A stretch of DNA of 64,000 nucleotides from Cladopsammia gracilis (GCA_022457155.1 JAJGOT010000053.1:248001-312000), one strand, 5' to 3'; positions 1 through 13,139 are shown, numbered from the stretch's first letter. The notes: generated by a model from the letters alone, not told the origin. Numbers and translations: made by a program.

Positions 1-630
1 TTGAACTCTTTTCTAATGCAAACACTTCGTTTTGTTCAAATAAATTAGAATAGCTGCAGACCACGTGAGTAAAAACACTCTATAGAGTATGGTCTGTTAG
101 CTTAAGACATCTTGCAAAAGTTTTTAGAGCGATTAAATTTGAGAGTTGTGATTATGCTGGGAAGCGCATGTTTGCTTTTGAGTTTTCCATACATTTCTCT
201 GTAACAGACCACAGGTATTCCAGAAATTAAATTTTACCGTGAGTATTTGACATTGAATTCTCATACAAACACTGTATTTTGCACCACGTTTGCCTTACTT
301 TCAAAATGACGGTCCCGACCGTGAAACCTTCTATATATCCAAACAAGGACTACCAACAATGTCTTCCCTTTCACCCAATTTGAAGTTGGAGAAGAACTTG
401 ACTGTCATACTGTTGATCACGTTACCATGTGATTTGAAACAAGTTCCTTTAGTTTCTTTTCGCCATTCGCTAGTTTAATTTCAAAATTCAGAATTCCTTT
501 TGGATGCATGTCTTAAAGTAGGATTTTTAGAAAGTGTACTGAAAAATAACGAACACACTACAAGCAATTCTGAAAACGCCTCTGGACATGATTTGGCAAT
601 AGAAACGTTACACTTTATGTTATGACATTT
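1..630. other. No gene recognised
   Basis: AT-rich sequence with only short unconvincing open frames. I see no domain, RNA gene or repeat that I can name before the inverted-repeat element that begins near 631. Confidence 0.5.
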
Positions 631-870
631 AAGGTGGCTCCCAACAGTTTCCAGCACTTTTCAAAACTTAGAATTCGATGGGTCATTATAACCACTCTTT
701 ACCAGTTGATGCTACAATCATGATATCAAACGAATGCCCAATGATAGGATAAGATGCAACTTTTGGCAAAGTTTAAAAAAGTTCAAAAATCTAAGGTGGC
801 TCTGAACCCCACCTACAGAATTTTTTCAAATAAAAAAAAATAAAAAATGGGGTTCACCGAGTCATTTTTA

Positions 871-957
871 ACCCGTGAATATACGCGCATGCGTAATGAA
901 CGGGTTATCGGTAACGACGACAGATATGCAAATGAGTCACTCACTCGCTCACTCCTT
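871..957. repeat. Left arm of a second inverted repeat (partner 2036-2117)
   Basis: This stretch, containing the tract ACGGGTTATCGGTAACG and a run of GAGT/ACTC units, is repeated inverted at 2036-2117. The pair interleaves with the 631/1604 arms rather than nesting inside them, so two elements overlap here. Confidence 0.55.
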
Positions 958-1210
958 CCATCAGCTGTAAACTTAGTGACGTAATGCTTTGTTACGAATG
1001 CGTTTTGTAACAAGAACAGCGTGAATCCAGCGATAACAATAACTAAATTGGTGTAAACGAATAAAAACAACAATAAGCTTAAAGATGTTTGGCATTTGGA
1101 GTCTTTAATGCAACATTAAAATCGATCTAAAAGGAATTTTCAACTGAGACACGCATTTTGATGGTTATCTGCTTTTAGGTAATAAAATTTATCCCTTTAC
1201 ATGTCAGTGG

Positions 1211-1282
1211 TCACGGTGGTCGGGTGGTGTAAATTGCGGACTTACACCCAAAAGGCTCAGGGTTCGAATCCCGCTCGGGGCG
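1211..1282 (+). tRNA. tRNA-like sequence (SINE or pseudo-tRNA)
   Basis: A good RNA polymerase III B box (GGTTCGAATCC) lies at 1261-1271, with an A-box-like stretch near 1217-1230 and a T-rich run after 1285. The cloverleaf is imperfect, so this is probably a tRNA-derived repeat and not a functional tRNA. Confidence 0.4.
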
Positions 1283-1875
1283 TTCTTTTTTTTCTTTTTT
1301 TTTTTCTTTCTTCTTCGGACTGAACATTATGAAAGTGATGTACTGTATTTTTATTTTTTGCGTTTGTCAAAGTTCCTTACGTTTAATTTAAAAAAAAAAA
1401 TATTGAACCGTGACAGAGTGAAAACATAAGCTTTCCGCAATTATTGCCTTAAGCGTTAGCATTTCAAATTCACGGGTTGGCTCTAAGGAGCCTTTGATTG
1501 AGTTATGAACACCCTTAAAGCTAAAATTTAGGGTGTTTTCAGCCAATATACTGTTGCTGTAGTAACATATTGTGTCACAAAAATGATAACAACGCGTTCA
1601 CCAATCATTGGGCATTCGTTTGATATCATGATTGTAACATTAACTGATAAAGAGTGGTTTTTATGACCCATCAAAATCTAAGTCTTGGAAAGTGCTGGAA
1701 ACTGTTGGGAGCCACCTTTAAAAAAAATTCTAATCTGATTATAAGGACAAATGATAATCAGTATATCAGTGCCACGAAGTAATATGGATTTATTTAAATT
1801 CGCCTCTACCTGCAAACAAACAAAAAAAAAAACACCTGCTACTTTCAGTTCGAAGTAAAAAAGAAAGAAAGAAAT

Positions 1876-1975
1876 CCGTCCTGGGCGAGATTCGAACTCA
1901 CATCCTTCACTTGCCTCCGGCTCTATTGTTCTTTCACTTGTGTACTGCGGTACCAAGGATTTGACTAATTACCGA
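1876..1975 (-). tRNA. tRNA-like sequence on the minus strand
   Basis: The minus strand has a B-box-like AGTTCGAATCT near 1885-1895. Upstream is a D-arm-like stretch within ~90 nt, longer than an ordinary tRNA. Probably a tRNA-derived repeat; no reliable anticodon call. Confidence 0.3.
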
Positions 1976-2786
1976 GGTCAAATTTTGTTATGTCAACGTA
2001 GATATGAGGAAAAAGTTTACATCTGAGTGATAGATCGAGTGAGTGAGTAAGTGAGTGAGTGCATTTAGCCGCCGTTACCGATAACCCGTTCATTACGCAT
2101 GCGCGTATTCACGGGCTAAAAGTGGCACGAAAACATGTTCTGATTTTGCCGATTTAAGCCAACTATCATGGTCAATCTTCCAAAAGGATTCGTAGGTCCC
2201 AATCTAAATCTTACTGAACATTAAACAGTAATAAATGGACTGTGCCAAAACCGTTTTGATTTGAAATTCTAACCACGCAGATTTGAGAAAATGCCGTTTG
2301 AAAAAGGCTTAAAATTTGCGAATCCGCCACAGCCACACGAGACGAAAATTTGCCGGCTCGCCAAAAACATGAAATCAATCCTAAATCACTTATCATGTGA
2401 ATACAGTTTGAACGAATCTCAAATTATCAAAATAAATAAAAAAGACGCTGAAAACTGGCAAAAAGTAGGTCAAATAACCCACACAAGTTACCCCAAATAT
2501 GAAGCGATTTTCTTGTGCAAATTAGCCCAAAACAAGGGGGGGAGGGGGGGGGGGGGTGGTCAAGTCGCATGAAAATAAGCCAATTCGTTTTAAAAGGGAA
2601 TTTACGGTCTAATTCGCTTCGCTTAAACGAACGTAAATTATTTTCCGCTTAAATGTAACACATGCAAAACAAACAACACTATATATGATGAATGGATGCT
2701 CAGGCATTCCAAAACCGACGTGATTTTATTACGCACTAACAAGCAGTACATTGAACGATCAATAGTTTAAGAAAATAACAGTCTGA

Positions 2787-3041
2787 TTAAATGCCTAAAT
2801 GACCGATAACCTCTAATCTACTGGAAATATCCTCGTGGTTATACATGTCCTTAGCGGTATGTGTTTTCCACCAGCAGTGAATCTTGAGGAGTCTTTCCGA
2901 TATACTGTTAATACTATTAACTACAGCCATCGCGCCCCCGGCTCTAAGGCTATGAAGACCGTATAAACTAGAATACATAACGCCAATAATGATAAACAGT
3001 TTAGCTAAATAATGCACAAGGTGAAACGAAATACGATTCAA
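2787..3041 (-). pseudogene. Tyrosine recombinase fragment (DIRS/Ngaro/Crypton type)
   Basis: An 84-residue open frame shows the C-terminal catalytic block of a tyrosine recombinase: HSLRAGG with the catalytic Arg, an HCWW segment in the His/Trp box, and the nucleophile region around KDMYNHED. These enzymes integrate circular DNA intermediates in DIRS-like retrotransposons. The N-terminal half is missing. It lies downstream, on the same strand, of DIRS RNase H remnants at 4.35-5.26 kb, which is the order of a DIRS element. Flanking sequence at 2610-2720 is nearly repeated at 12310-12425, beside another DIRS remnant. Confidence 0.65.
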
Positions 3042-4356
3042 AGAATTACAAATGATCTTAAACGTAATGTCAAAATTACAAAATTCGATTTATAAGATAG
3101 ATACACATACATTAAGATAATAAGGAAAGTGAAAAGCGAGTGAAATACAAAACAATGATACACTGCCCGGTACGAAAACCCGGAATAAAACCCATTGGGA
3201 GAAAAAACCCGGGAACGTACTCCTCGATCGAATGTAGCGTATTGAGCTCCGAGGATTAGAGCTTTAGACTAACTTTGGTAACAAGATTGGTCACGGACGA
3301 CGGCAGTCCAAAAAACGCTTATACATCTATATTATAGAACTATTCATAGCGTTTTGTCAAATCTAATTACATAACCTTTATTGTTAGAATATTGAAGAAC
3401 AAAAGGTTATCACAAATGTGAAAAGAATGCTACGAATCGTCCTGAAACACCTTTTCAACTCTTCGTTGTTACGTTGAAAAGCATTATTCATAACTACCCT
3501 CCATGCAGGATAAGAATTGAAACCTTATGAAGGTAAGCAATTACAATCGAAACCGAGAAAGGAGGTGACGGCTGAATACTGGACAAATTACACCATCTTA
3601 AAAACTTGATGATTTCTTTTTGTAAATCTTTTAACTGTAGAATCCGCCTTAGACTTCATTAACAAGGTCAGGAGATCCTTGGTGTTCTGTTTCACGAGGT
3701 CGGGGATGTTGTCCCAATATCCTTGAGTGGCAAACATCTAATGAAAAACAAAACAAGACAAAAGAGAACAGAAAACATGAAAAGAAAACACCGAAAAGTA
3801 AACTACAAGATTGATAGCAATACCAGTCTCCAAAATCAGGCCAGCGCCTCCTTTCCATCGTATGGACAAGCGTCCTACTAACTCCACATAAATAACCTTA
3901 GAATATAAGCTGGAGACGATAAACTGCTCTCCCAATCCAAGCCAGCGCCCTCTTACTGATGTATGAGCGGACAAGCGTCCTATACCTACTAGACAAATCT
4001 CAAATAAATCATTGCTGATCATCATAAAGTAAAAGAGACCCAGTGGTCAAGTAATCAAAACTTCATACGGACAGCTAACATTTGTCCAAAGAATCTCTTA
4101 GAGCCTAACAACGAATTGGTGTTCCGTCCACGTTTCAGAACAGTCCTTCCGCTAAACCCCTTATAATCCATGACAAAACTAAAAAATTTTTGCAATGATG
4201 GGCCAAAAATACGACGAAGGCCAGAATGGTACAACTAATGTCGCCATGGCCTTGGATGTATACAAATAATGAATTGCTCTATGGATTTGATTTACCGGGG
4301 GAACAACAAGACAATTTTCCCCCCCTGTCAAATTCTGAACGAAGAAATTCACTCCG

Positions 4357-5264
4357 CTACAACCTGGGTTCCAAACTTTTGACTTTCGTATTATAGAAAC
4401 TGGCGAAACAGTCCACTGTATGTGGCTCCCAAATATAATCCAGGAATTCGAAAAAGGAAATTGTAATTTGCCAATCGTCTACATCAATAATACGACTAAT
4501 AAAATCCGCCCTATCAAGCTTAGTTCGGGGAATCCATTGCATTTCTAGTTCGACTGCATTATAAACGCAAAACTGAAAAATCTTAAGAGCTACAACATGT
4601 AAATCTCCTCATGCTTCCAACTAGGATAGTTCTACAAGCATATTGACTGTCAGAAAACCATTTAATGTAAGAGCCTTTAAGACTAGGCAAAAATGACTCA
4701 AGAGCAAATACAATAGCTGTAAACTCCCTCCAAGTGGAACTCATACCACACTCGTGCACATCCCATTGCTTATGACATATCTGTACCCCGTTAACATTTA
4801 AATGCGCACCACAAACTGCGGCACTAGCGTCAGAATAAACAACATATTGACGGTCTGAACGGAGAATCTATAATACTTTTCAAATTCAGTCTATCTAAAT
4901 TGGTTCCCAAAACTCAATTTCTCTTACACAATACTGATCCAAAGTAAACTTCGAATCCCAATCCTGCACTGCTGCAACAGATATTGAGCAATATCTGGTC
5001 ATAATTCTGGAGATGTTCCCAAACACTGCCCCGGCGGAAATGATCTTGCCCACGAGGAGTTATCAAGAAAACGGAATAAACCGTGGGAAATTGCCAATCA
5101 TCAATATCAATAATTTTAGTAATAAAATCCGCTTTTTCCGGTTCGCTCCTTGGAATCCACTGAATTTCTAGGTCTATGTTGTTAGCAGCGCACAGGTTGA
5201 AGATATTTAAGTTAATTCCCTGGAAAAAGAATCTGTCATAGATTTGTAATGAAACTTGGCACAA
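4357..5264 (-). pseudogene. DIRS-like reverse transcriptase/RNase H remnants
   Basis: Several broken minus-strand frames match the RNase H region of DIRS-type polyproteins. The segment near 4357-4542 has QWIPRTKLDRADFISR followed by a DDW and WEPHTVDCFASFYN block. The segment near 4914-5264 repeats the QWIPRSEPEKADFI motif. Between them (4600-4870) lies an RNase H-like stretch with YSDAS and STWREF. Two partial modules overlap, with frameshifts and stops throughout. It is a decayed retrotransposon and not a host gene. Confidence 0.65.
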
Positions 5265-5299
5265 ATATTGAACAAGTCATGAAGGTTCCAAAATTGCAA

Positions 5300-5712
5300 C
5301 AAAAATGAGGGGTCACCGTGCTCGTTTTAGTGGTATACTGCTGACGAATACAGTGTTTAAAGGCATTTTCAGGCAATAACCGCGTGAAGCTAATATGCTC
5401 AATATTTCCACTGCATATTGATATTTCGCGTATAAGTTGACTTTATACATATGTATAATCGTCTGTATCATAGAAAACGTGTCCAAAAAGCTTCAAATTT
5501 ACTGAACACACGAACAGTAGACGGTTGCTTGGTGTGCGGTCCTCTACCCAAAATGGCTTTCTTCGTAGGATTTCTATAAACTGTGCAAAATCTGATCATA
5601 GATTTTTGCTCGCTTTTTAAATTTGCGTTGGGAACACTGTCCTGATTGAATTTATGCAGTATATCAAAGGGCTCTTAAAGCCATCTCGTTAATGCGAGAG
5701 AATGTAAGGTTA

Positions 5713-5747
<35 letters not shown>

Positions 5748-8700
5748 GAATTGGAAAAGTTGGGTGCCTTTGATAGGTAAATGTAGTAAAGACGTGATAG
5801 GTAATATGTGTAAAGCTGCTAAATGGTTTATTGAAGTTGAAAGATTGAAAATACCTGTAGGTCTAATCGTAGAGTTAGACATTGCAGTCATAGAGGACTT
5901 AAGGGCTCTTTTAGGAGCCACCAAATCAATAAAAGTCATGAGCAACAAAATAATCACGAGTATGAATGTAAATAATTTTCATGTTAATTTACCTTATTTA
6001 TTCAAAATAGTCTTCATTTTACAGTTGAGGGGAAACTTCAACTTGATTATATTTAGCGAATGAGCCGAGGCCAATTTGGTTGCTATGGGAGAAAATTATG
6101 AGGAGGGATGGGGGTGGCAAAACTACTTAGATTCAATCTATCTTACTTAGTTAATTTTTCTATGTTTTGTATCAGTCACAGTATTTTAGTAGCAATGACT
6201 TGTATGGCATTACAATGGCGATTTTCTTATCGATCGAAATTTGGGAAAGATGTACGAAGGTTAAAAAATATTTACTATCTTTATTTATTGATATTTAAAC
6301 AAAACTAAAACATATTGCAACGATTTTCATTTGGGATTAAAATTGATTTACTAGCAATGTTTTTAAACAGCCAATTTATATGTGCAGTGTATATGTGGAT
6401 GTATGAGACAAAACAAGAACTTTGTGCATATGAATAAGTTCAGTAAAAAGACTTCAGTAAAAAAGGAATGTTTTATCTAAATACTTCACTAAGGTAGACT
6501 ATTGTAAAAAAGGCAAATGAAAATATTTTACTTGTCGCTTTTTCCGTCAACTAAAAAATTGTGTACCTTCGGGCAGAATGGTGTCTCTTGTAGGAATAGA
6601 GCTGGTAATTAGATTTCGTTTCCTTTTATAGCCGAAGCTGTTTTCAAAACATCTCGGCTTAAAGAAGTCTTGGTAAAAACGACAAGCGACGTGGCGCCGA
6701 AAATTGCCGACATGAGACGTTCTGAACAGCGAGAAGCGGCTCGATTCCGCTTCAAAAATACGACAAATTAAAGATTTTTATTCTTGCGCCATCGAAGTTT
6801 GATGAGAAATAGAACACAAACCGCGGTGATAAACATATTGAACTTATTCATTTTTGATAAAAACTTGACGACAAATTACGACAGCGACTTTAGAAGGTTG
6901 TGCAATTTACCAATAAAAATTAAACATTATTGACCATATCGTTCATATCAACACCCGACGGCCAACGGTCTGTTTTAATGATCAATTTGTTATTGAAACG
7001 TCTACCAACCTCGTTCCCAAGGCCCCTATCTTCCTCTCTCTTGGATCGGACGTGCAGTTAGAGTACACCCTACTGACTCCCGGTATACACATACATATCC
7101 GTGACCTTTGATTTTTGATTTTTTGGCGCAAATTGGTTTTAACAAGCTTAATAATGTTCCTTCGAGCATTTTTATTTTAAAAAGAGACTTTTCTTTTGAT
7201 CTTGATGAAAACTTGCACTTTATCAAATAAAGACAAATAAGTGACAGGTCACGCGTGTGGTTTCCGTTCGAATTACACGCACCGCCGGCTCCCCCGACGG
7301 TGTCAATTTGCGCGAGGGCAAAAGTAACGACCCTCCCCTCGGGTGAATGTCGGTCGCTAAGCTTTAGTATTCGAATTTCGTGGTACAGCCGTTTGGATCG
7401 CGGACAATGGCGAAGCGAAGATGGCCAGAATCGCTCCAAAACGGAGCCCTTTTAGAGCCCGTGAAAGGGAATTTGGAAGCTAGCACGAATCGCACGGGTA
7501 GACATTTAACCTGGCTTTCGCGTGGCGAGGGTTCGCTCAGAGGTCTCCAGCCTTCCCTTCTTTTATAGTGGATAGTGGGGCGAGTGACAAAAGTTGTAAA
7601 AATGCATTTAAACCGGTCAGGATACATCAAGAGACAATAAAGTAAAGGTGAGAAGACTTAAGTGTGTAATATTTTCGATTTTTCTATCGCTTATCAATTC
7701 CGTGACAAATCGTATTATTACCTAGTATATTTCTTTACTGTGCACTGGATATCACGATTGGTCTGCCTGTGGGATCATCTAATTTAAATCTTTGATGTGT
7801 TCCACAACGCATCGGATAAATGTTTACGCTTATCCGCGTTTGTAGATCTTTATATATAAGATATAAACATCTAAGAATTTTACGGAGATTTTAAAGAAGA
7901 AAAGAACTGATCCATGACCTATGGTCGCTACAATGTCTGTCATTGATCGATCAGAGTCCGTTCACGCATATTCATTGCTATTTTAAGACTTAAATTCAGT
8001 CAGGAAGTCAAGACAAAAAAGTGCATATCCTTAGAATTCCTCTATTCCTCAAAGAAAGAATTAAGCAAATATATATTTTTCCAACGTTAATTTCGTTTTT
8101 AAGACAGTTTTCAGATTCGCTCTTTCCTGTTCTTTATAATCTTCCGGAAACCGGACATTCCACAAAGATAACAAGGTTCGCAGAACATTCATAATCCATC
8201 GGATCAACAAAAGCAAAGAAACTTTTGATAACTTAGACGTCAGATGTGGGTGGGCTGAAATATCTGTTTTCCGCTTAGTTGTCAATGCTTGTTAAAAGGA
8301 AATATTTCACGCAGTTGTATGTTGTTATCGATATCGATGTGAAATGTTTTGGAAAGTGAAGCGGACATTGATTTTTCTTTTGTGGAGAGTTGAAAAAGAA
8401 ATGGCTGCATAAGTTAATGTTATACATGAATGGGTTATTTGCGAATATATAGTAGTTCTGTCTTTTTTTATTCGAAAGTCGAGAGTTTTCTATTTCCGGT
8501 ATCATGTGTTAAGTAACTATTAGAGATTAAATGGGTCTGCTTTAAACCTCAAAATATAGTGTTGACAGTGTCTTCTTAACGACTCCCGGGGTCACGACCG
8601 CAGCAAAATTTCGTAAAATATTCTATTAAGATCCAAGTCTTATGCGATAGTCAGAAATTGGAATAGTGGGATCTTTCAATTGTTTTCTAATAGCTCCTCA

Positions 8701-8760
8701 GAGTTTATTCCGCGTGTAAGTGTAATGTGTTTCTCGGAGCTAGGCAGTATCTCCATTGTC
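5300..8760. other. Repeat-rich stretch without a recognised gene
   Basis: It contains an (AAC)n microsatellite at 5718-5747. The sequence just before it (5667-5707) is nearly repeated at 60464-60511. The open frames here, including one starting with a long Asn run at 5692 and one at 7026-7439, show no recognisable domain and are not called. Confidence 0.5.
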
Positions 8761-8765
8761 AGAAG

Positions 8766-9206
8766 CCCGGGGGGGGGGGGGGGGGTAACTCAACAAAGTT
8801 TTGTACGGGGATGCTCCGCCCCGAGGTCCAAACCCTTACCCTTTCATATACCGATTTTGACAGAAAAGGTACCCCTTTCATATACCTTTCATTGAAAATG
8901 GTACCCCTTTCATATACTTTTCAATGAAAATGGTACCCTTTTCAGAGCCTTTACGTGCGTCTGTTTGATATATTTTGAAAGGCCATTTTTTTTAATACTT
9001 AAATGGCAGTTTACCCTACCTTTTTTATTCTTCAACGGCGTGGCTTCGCTGCCCTTTCCTATTCTTCGTGAAATCCCTACCCTTTCATATACTTCAACCC
9101 GTGAAATCCCGACCCTTTCATATACCTCTTACCTCAAAAAGGTACCCCTTTCAGGCGGAGCATCCCCGTATAGCCCATTATAGGGAGTACCCCCCCCCCC
9201 CCTCGG
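8766..9206. mobile_element. Inverted-repeat element bounded by poly-G and poly-C
   Basis: The element starts with a G homopolymer (8769-8786) and ends with a C homopolymer (9190-9202). Just inside are inverted copies of ACGGGGATGCTCCGCC (left near 8806-8821, right near 9153-9168). The interior holds several diverged copies of an ACCCCTTTCATATACCT-like unit in direct orientation. No coding potential is seen. It resembles a non-autonomous fold-back or MITE element. Confidence 0.55.
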
Positions 9207-9979
9207 GGTCAGAAGTATAGCATCATTTCATCCGGTTTGAAATATTTGAATCTCCAGCATGATAGCTGTACACTCTTTATCAAGTTTCCCGGAAAGTGAC
9301 ATCATGAAACTTAGCGCCCCAATTTCTCAAATTATAAAATTTGTACTAAAGTAATCAAACATGCGGGATTCCTGACTGCAGTATTTTTCAAAACCTTTTT
9401 CTGATCCGAGATACAGGCAAGGTTGTCCGTTGTTGCATTATTATGCAGTATTACTTTATTTTGTATTAAATTTTCCACCGCAGAAATATACTCGCGCAGA
9501 AAAAATTACTTGTTTTAATGATGTATATCGGCTTAAGAAGAACTTTTCAACAGTGAATATATTGCTATCATAACTCCGAGGCGACCGGCACAACAGTCAT
9601 CTGTATTCCCGATTCAACTCCACACACGTCCTCAAAAGAACCAGAGACTGTTATCATAATACTGATACATTTTTACAACAACGTACAATAATTCACTCAC
9701 TAGTTTTCTCGTTGTTTATGTTCATATTGGTTCCAGAACAGCAACCATATAACTAGGAGAACTATACAAACCTCCGGTCAGGAAGTAAAATTGTTTAATA
9801 CCGATGCCTTGGATTTTATTTATACTTGACCAGAAATCCGCAAACATTTCCTCCCAGCAGAAATTTTAGCTGTCCCGACGCGCAAAAATTTCCTCCCGCA
9901 AAACAAATTCAGTCGGACAATCCGAAAAATTTCCTTGTGCAGGGTAGCTAAACCAATAAAACTATGACGTCTTTCCCAT

Positions 9980-10680
9980 ACTATTGCATACAAACGCAAA
10001 GTTCAAATAACCGCATCCCCAAGGGTAAGATGAAACCTGAGATAAACCGAACCCAAGCCATTAACCCTTGGAAGGCCCCAAACCCAAGGTGTGTGTAACC
10101 ACAACTCAATAGAAAAAAACGCAAAGTTCATGCTATTTTGCTCTGCCATACCGCTCATATTAACACACAAACTTTCCTGTCCCATTTAACTTTCTTATAA
10201 CCTCTCCATTAGTAAAATACACCGTGAAATTCTCAAACTACGTTTCCCAAGAAAACGCATTTAACCTATTTTTACCCTTTTAAAGTAGCTATAATGGCTT
10301 TACGACAAATGATTGAAACTGATAGGTAACGTGAGATATCGAAATTTAAGAAGGACTAATACCTTTGCGGTACCGTAATGTGAGATATGACAAAATCATC
10401 ACAAGTTCTGACATCCCAATACCCTAGGGAAATTAACAATAGGTCCGGGGGTGCTCCCCAAACATTTTAGTGGCAGTATGTGACGCCCTTCTTGAAATTC
10501 TAACCGCTTTAACCAACCATATCCTCAATGCCCTAATATAGCTTCTATAAAGAAGGAACAAGAAACCCCCCCGGACAAAAGTCCACAAAATTTTGTTAAC
10601 AACTTTTGTCCCTTTTTAGTACTCGACTTCGAAATCTCGCTTAATGCGCAAGCGCATTAACGAGATAAAAATGGGGGTCA
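9980..10680. repeat. Dispersed repeat, also present at 61.7-62.8 kb
   Basis: Segments around GGCTTTACGACAAATGATTGA, the CCTAGGGAAATTAACAATAGG block and the end near 10640 recur at 61785-62010 and 62464-62850 in the same orientation. No domain was recognised. It is probably a non-autonomous transposable element. Confidence 0.45.
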
Positions 10681-10869
10681 CCGTGCTCGATTTTGCGCTA
10701 GCGCTCACAGAGTCCTTTTCTATCGTGGGAAAGGCCGGCTTTCCTCACAAAAGCCGCCATTTTTTTCAATCTGATGTCGCAATGTTTATGCGCAGTAGGG
10801 ATGCGCAGTGCAAAACCAGGGAATCACCTTAAAGCAATAATATGTAAATCATGCCGGCTCATGCTTCCC

Positions 10870-11560
10870 ACTTGAACCATACTGCAATTTATTTGGCTGC
10901 CTAAAAACCACTGAACGTAGGAACCTTGAAAGATCGGAAGGAGAGATACTAAAGCAAAATAAACTCTATTGCCGAAAATTCTCTCCAAGTAGAACTTTCC
11001 TTACAGTCTTCTTCGTTCCACTGTTTGTGACATATTTGGCTACTGTTGAAATTTATGTGTGCGCCGCAACCATTGGCGCTAGCGTCCAAATAAATAACAT
11101 AACTGGAAATAATGGGTGCAAAATCAATATTCTTCGTGTTTGGTCGATGTAAATTACTTTTCCAAAAATTGAATCTCTCTAATACAGTAATTATTTAAGG
11201 GAAATTTGGTGTCCCAATCGGCCGCAGCTGCAACTGAAATCGCACAATGTCTAATCATAATTCTAGAAACATGACCTAAAACGGCACCGGCGGAGATGAT
11301 TTTTCCGGTGAAGGACGACAACTCTCTGGCGGAAACAACAACGTAAGGGGTTGATGAAAGTTCCACAAGGCGATGAGATTGTAGTAACTCCGAAATTGCA
11401 TCCTCAACAAAGGCTGGATGTGTTAATGAAGACCTATTATTCCTGAGAGAGATCCCCGGAGGATAATGCTCGAAAAGAATCTTGTAACGGTCTCTTATAA
11501 TAGACAGAATGGGACTCGGGGCACCGATGTGGTGCCAAGATTGAATGTTATTTCTAAGAC
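10870..11560 (-). pseudogene. DIRS-like RNase H remnant
   Basis: The minus strand encodes broken pieces of a DIRS RNase H region. One piece around 11150-11366 has GHVSRIMIRHC, and one around 10970-11110 has an ICHKQW then STWREFSAIEF pattern. It is interrupted by stops. With the gag-like remnant at 12.3-13.0 kb it gives the 5' to 3' order expected of a DIRS element on the minus strand. Confidence 0.55.
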
Positions 11561-12183
11561 TCCCTTACATTCAGTACATTTACATTCATTAAGTCGGCAA
11601 AATCCATGGGATATCACGCCAACTATAAATAAAATATGAGAAAAATCAAGTTAAATAAAAATAACTAAAAATCTGATATATCTAAAAATCTAAATAGTCA
11701 AATTAAGGTAGGCGAGTTTTAAAAGCCTCAATAGATTTACTTAAAACGGTTTCGGCAGAGAGATTGTTCCAATCGACGATTGTTCTTGGAACTTTAAAAT
11801 GTTCTCATTTGCCCTGGGAACACAAAAACGTGAACGCGAACCTTAAACGCGAAGAGAAGCCGATGGACGACTCAAATTCAAAAAGTACTTATAAGATGCC
11901 TATGAGAATAAGGCAATCGCTTAAATCATCACTTAGCTGTTGAACTATCGGTACGTTCCTCGGAGAATCCGCTAGTTGGCACCGCTGGAATAAGGGAAGC
12001 CGATGCGGTTTGCTGACTGTTAAACTGGCCATGTGGCTCGACAGTCCTTCGCCCAATGCCCGAGACGATAACACCTGAAACATCTAAAGTTGGAACGGTT
12101 AGCACCAAAGTCTGCACAGCCTACAAAAAACGAAATAAAAATTAGTCTGGAACAAAAACTAACGGGCGGGTGGGCGGGCGGTA

Positions 12184-12315
12184 CACACGCCGGAAGGAGG
12201 AATGCGAGAGAGAGAAAGAACGCGTTCTACACAGACGCCTTTATAGTGTAGAGGAACCAATCAGAAGGTGACAGAAAACCTGTAAAGAATGGACACATAC
12301 CATCGGAAAATACAT
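12184..12315. repeat. Direct repeat, copy 1 (partner 13028-13139)
   Basis: The stretch from CACGCCGGAAGGAGGAATG through the block around ACCAATCAGAAGGTGACAG to CGGAAAATACAT is nearly identical to 13028-13139. The pair flanks the gag-like remnant and may be the split direct repeats of a DIRS/Ngaro-type element. Confidence 0.6.
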
Positions 12316-12322
12316 TTACGGT

Positions 12323-13010
12323 CTAATTCGCTTCGCTCAAACGAACGTAAATTATTTTCCGCTTAAATGTAACACATACAAAACAAACAACACTATATAT
12401 GATGGTTGGATGCTCAGGCATTCCAACCGAGAAATCACAAAGTAAAGGGCGATAAAAGAAAATATTACCGCGAAAAAGTTGAATATCATTGTCAGACTTA
12501 AAACGTCTCGGCGAACCCAACTTTGACCTTTCGGGATCTTTCCTCTTCTTTTCCGCTGCATTTGTCGCTTTCTTGAAGCGTTTCTCGTCTTCGGAGTTTG
12601 AAGCGAGATCGTCAGACTCGTACTCTTGAACAACCAACCGACCGTCCTTGCTACGATCCGCAATCTTTATTAAATTTTCCCTCTTGCGAATGATCTGGTC
12701 AGCTCCTGCACCAAAGTAATTACCTGACTCGGATCTTCAGCGCTGGCCTCAATTCCGGAGAGCAAGCTCTGTACCTTGACATTAAACCAAAATTGCTTTC
12801 TGTTACCTTTAAATTTGAATTCCAAGACGGACTTCTGTATTCTCGACTGACCTATTAGCTACCCTTGTGCTTCGAGTTTAGTATTAAGATAACCTTTAAA
12901 CAGGGAAAATACTTCGTCAACCCAACTCTGAACTTTGAGGCTTAGGGTTCGCTGGAGGATCTCTAGGTTTCGATTCGTCTACAACCGACTCCGCGTCGGA
13001 TGTTTCTCAG
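12323..13010 (-). pseudogene. DIRS-associated ORF1/gag-like remnant
   Basis: The minus strand near 12440-12660 reads as an acidic-then-basic protein with VVQEYESDDLASNSEDEKR followed by Lys/Arg-rich sequence. That style is familiar from the first ORF of cnidarian DIRS elements, from memory and unverified. The frame is broken downstream. It is bounded by direct repeats at 12184-12315 and 13028-13139. Confidence 0.45.
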
Positions 13011-13027
13011 CGATAAAATGAACGGTA

Positions 13028-13139
13028 AACACGCCGGAAGGAGGAATGCGAGAGAGAGACGCCCTTATAGTGTAGAGGAACCAATCAGAAGGTGACAGAA
13101 AACCTGTAAAGAATGGACACATACCATCGGAAAATACAT
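13028..13139. repeat. Direct repeat, copy 2 (partner 12184-12315)
   Basis: Near-identical copy of the 12184-12315 sequence, lacking a short internal stretch. Confidence 0.6.

Larger units (their letters stand above)
631..1718. mobile_element. MITE-like element with ~115-bp terminal inverted repeats
   Basis: The left arm (631-745) and right arm (1604-1718) are near-identical inverted repeats beginning GGTGGCTCCCAACAG. Both outer ends abut TTAA, as expected of piggyBac-type target sites. There is no transposase inside; the interior carries a tRNA-like segment near 1211-1282. Non-autonomous status is inferred. The same GGTGGCTC-type end recurs at 791 and, inverted, at 48182-48194. Confidence 0.6.

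Noticed and set aside
5692..6063. 123-residue open frame with an Asn run
   Set aside because: The run is an (AAC)n microsatellite and the flank is a dispersed repeat also at 60.46 kb; no recognisable domain.
7026..7439. 137-residue minus-strand frame
   Set aside because: Overlaps opposing frames in the same GC-richer patch and shows no domain or conserved pattern.
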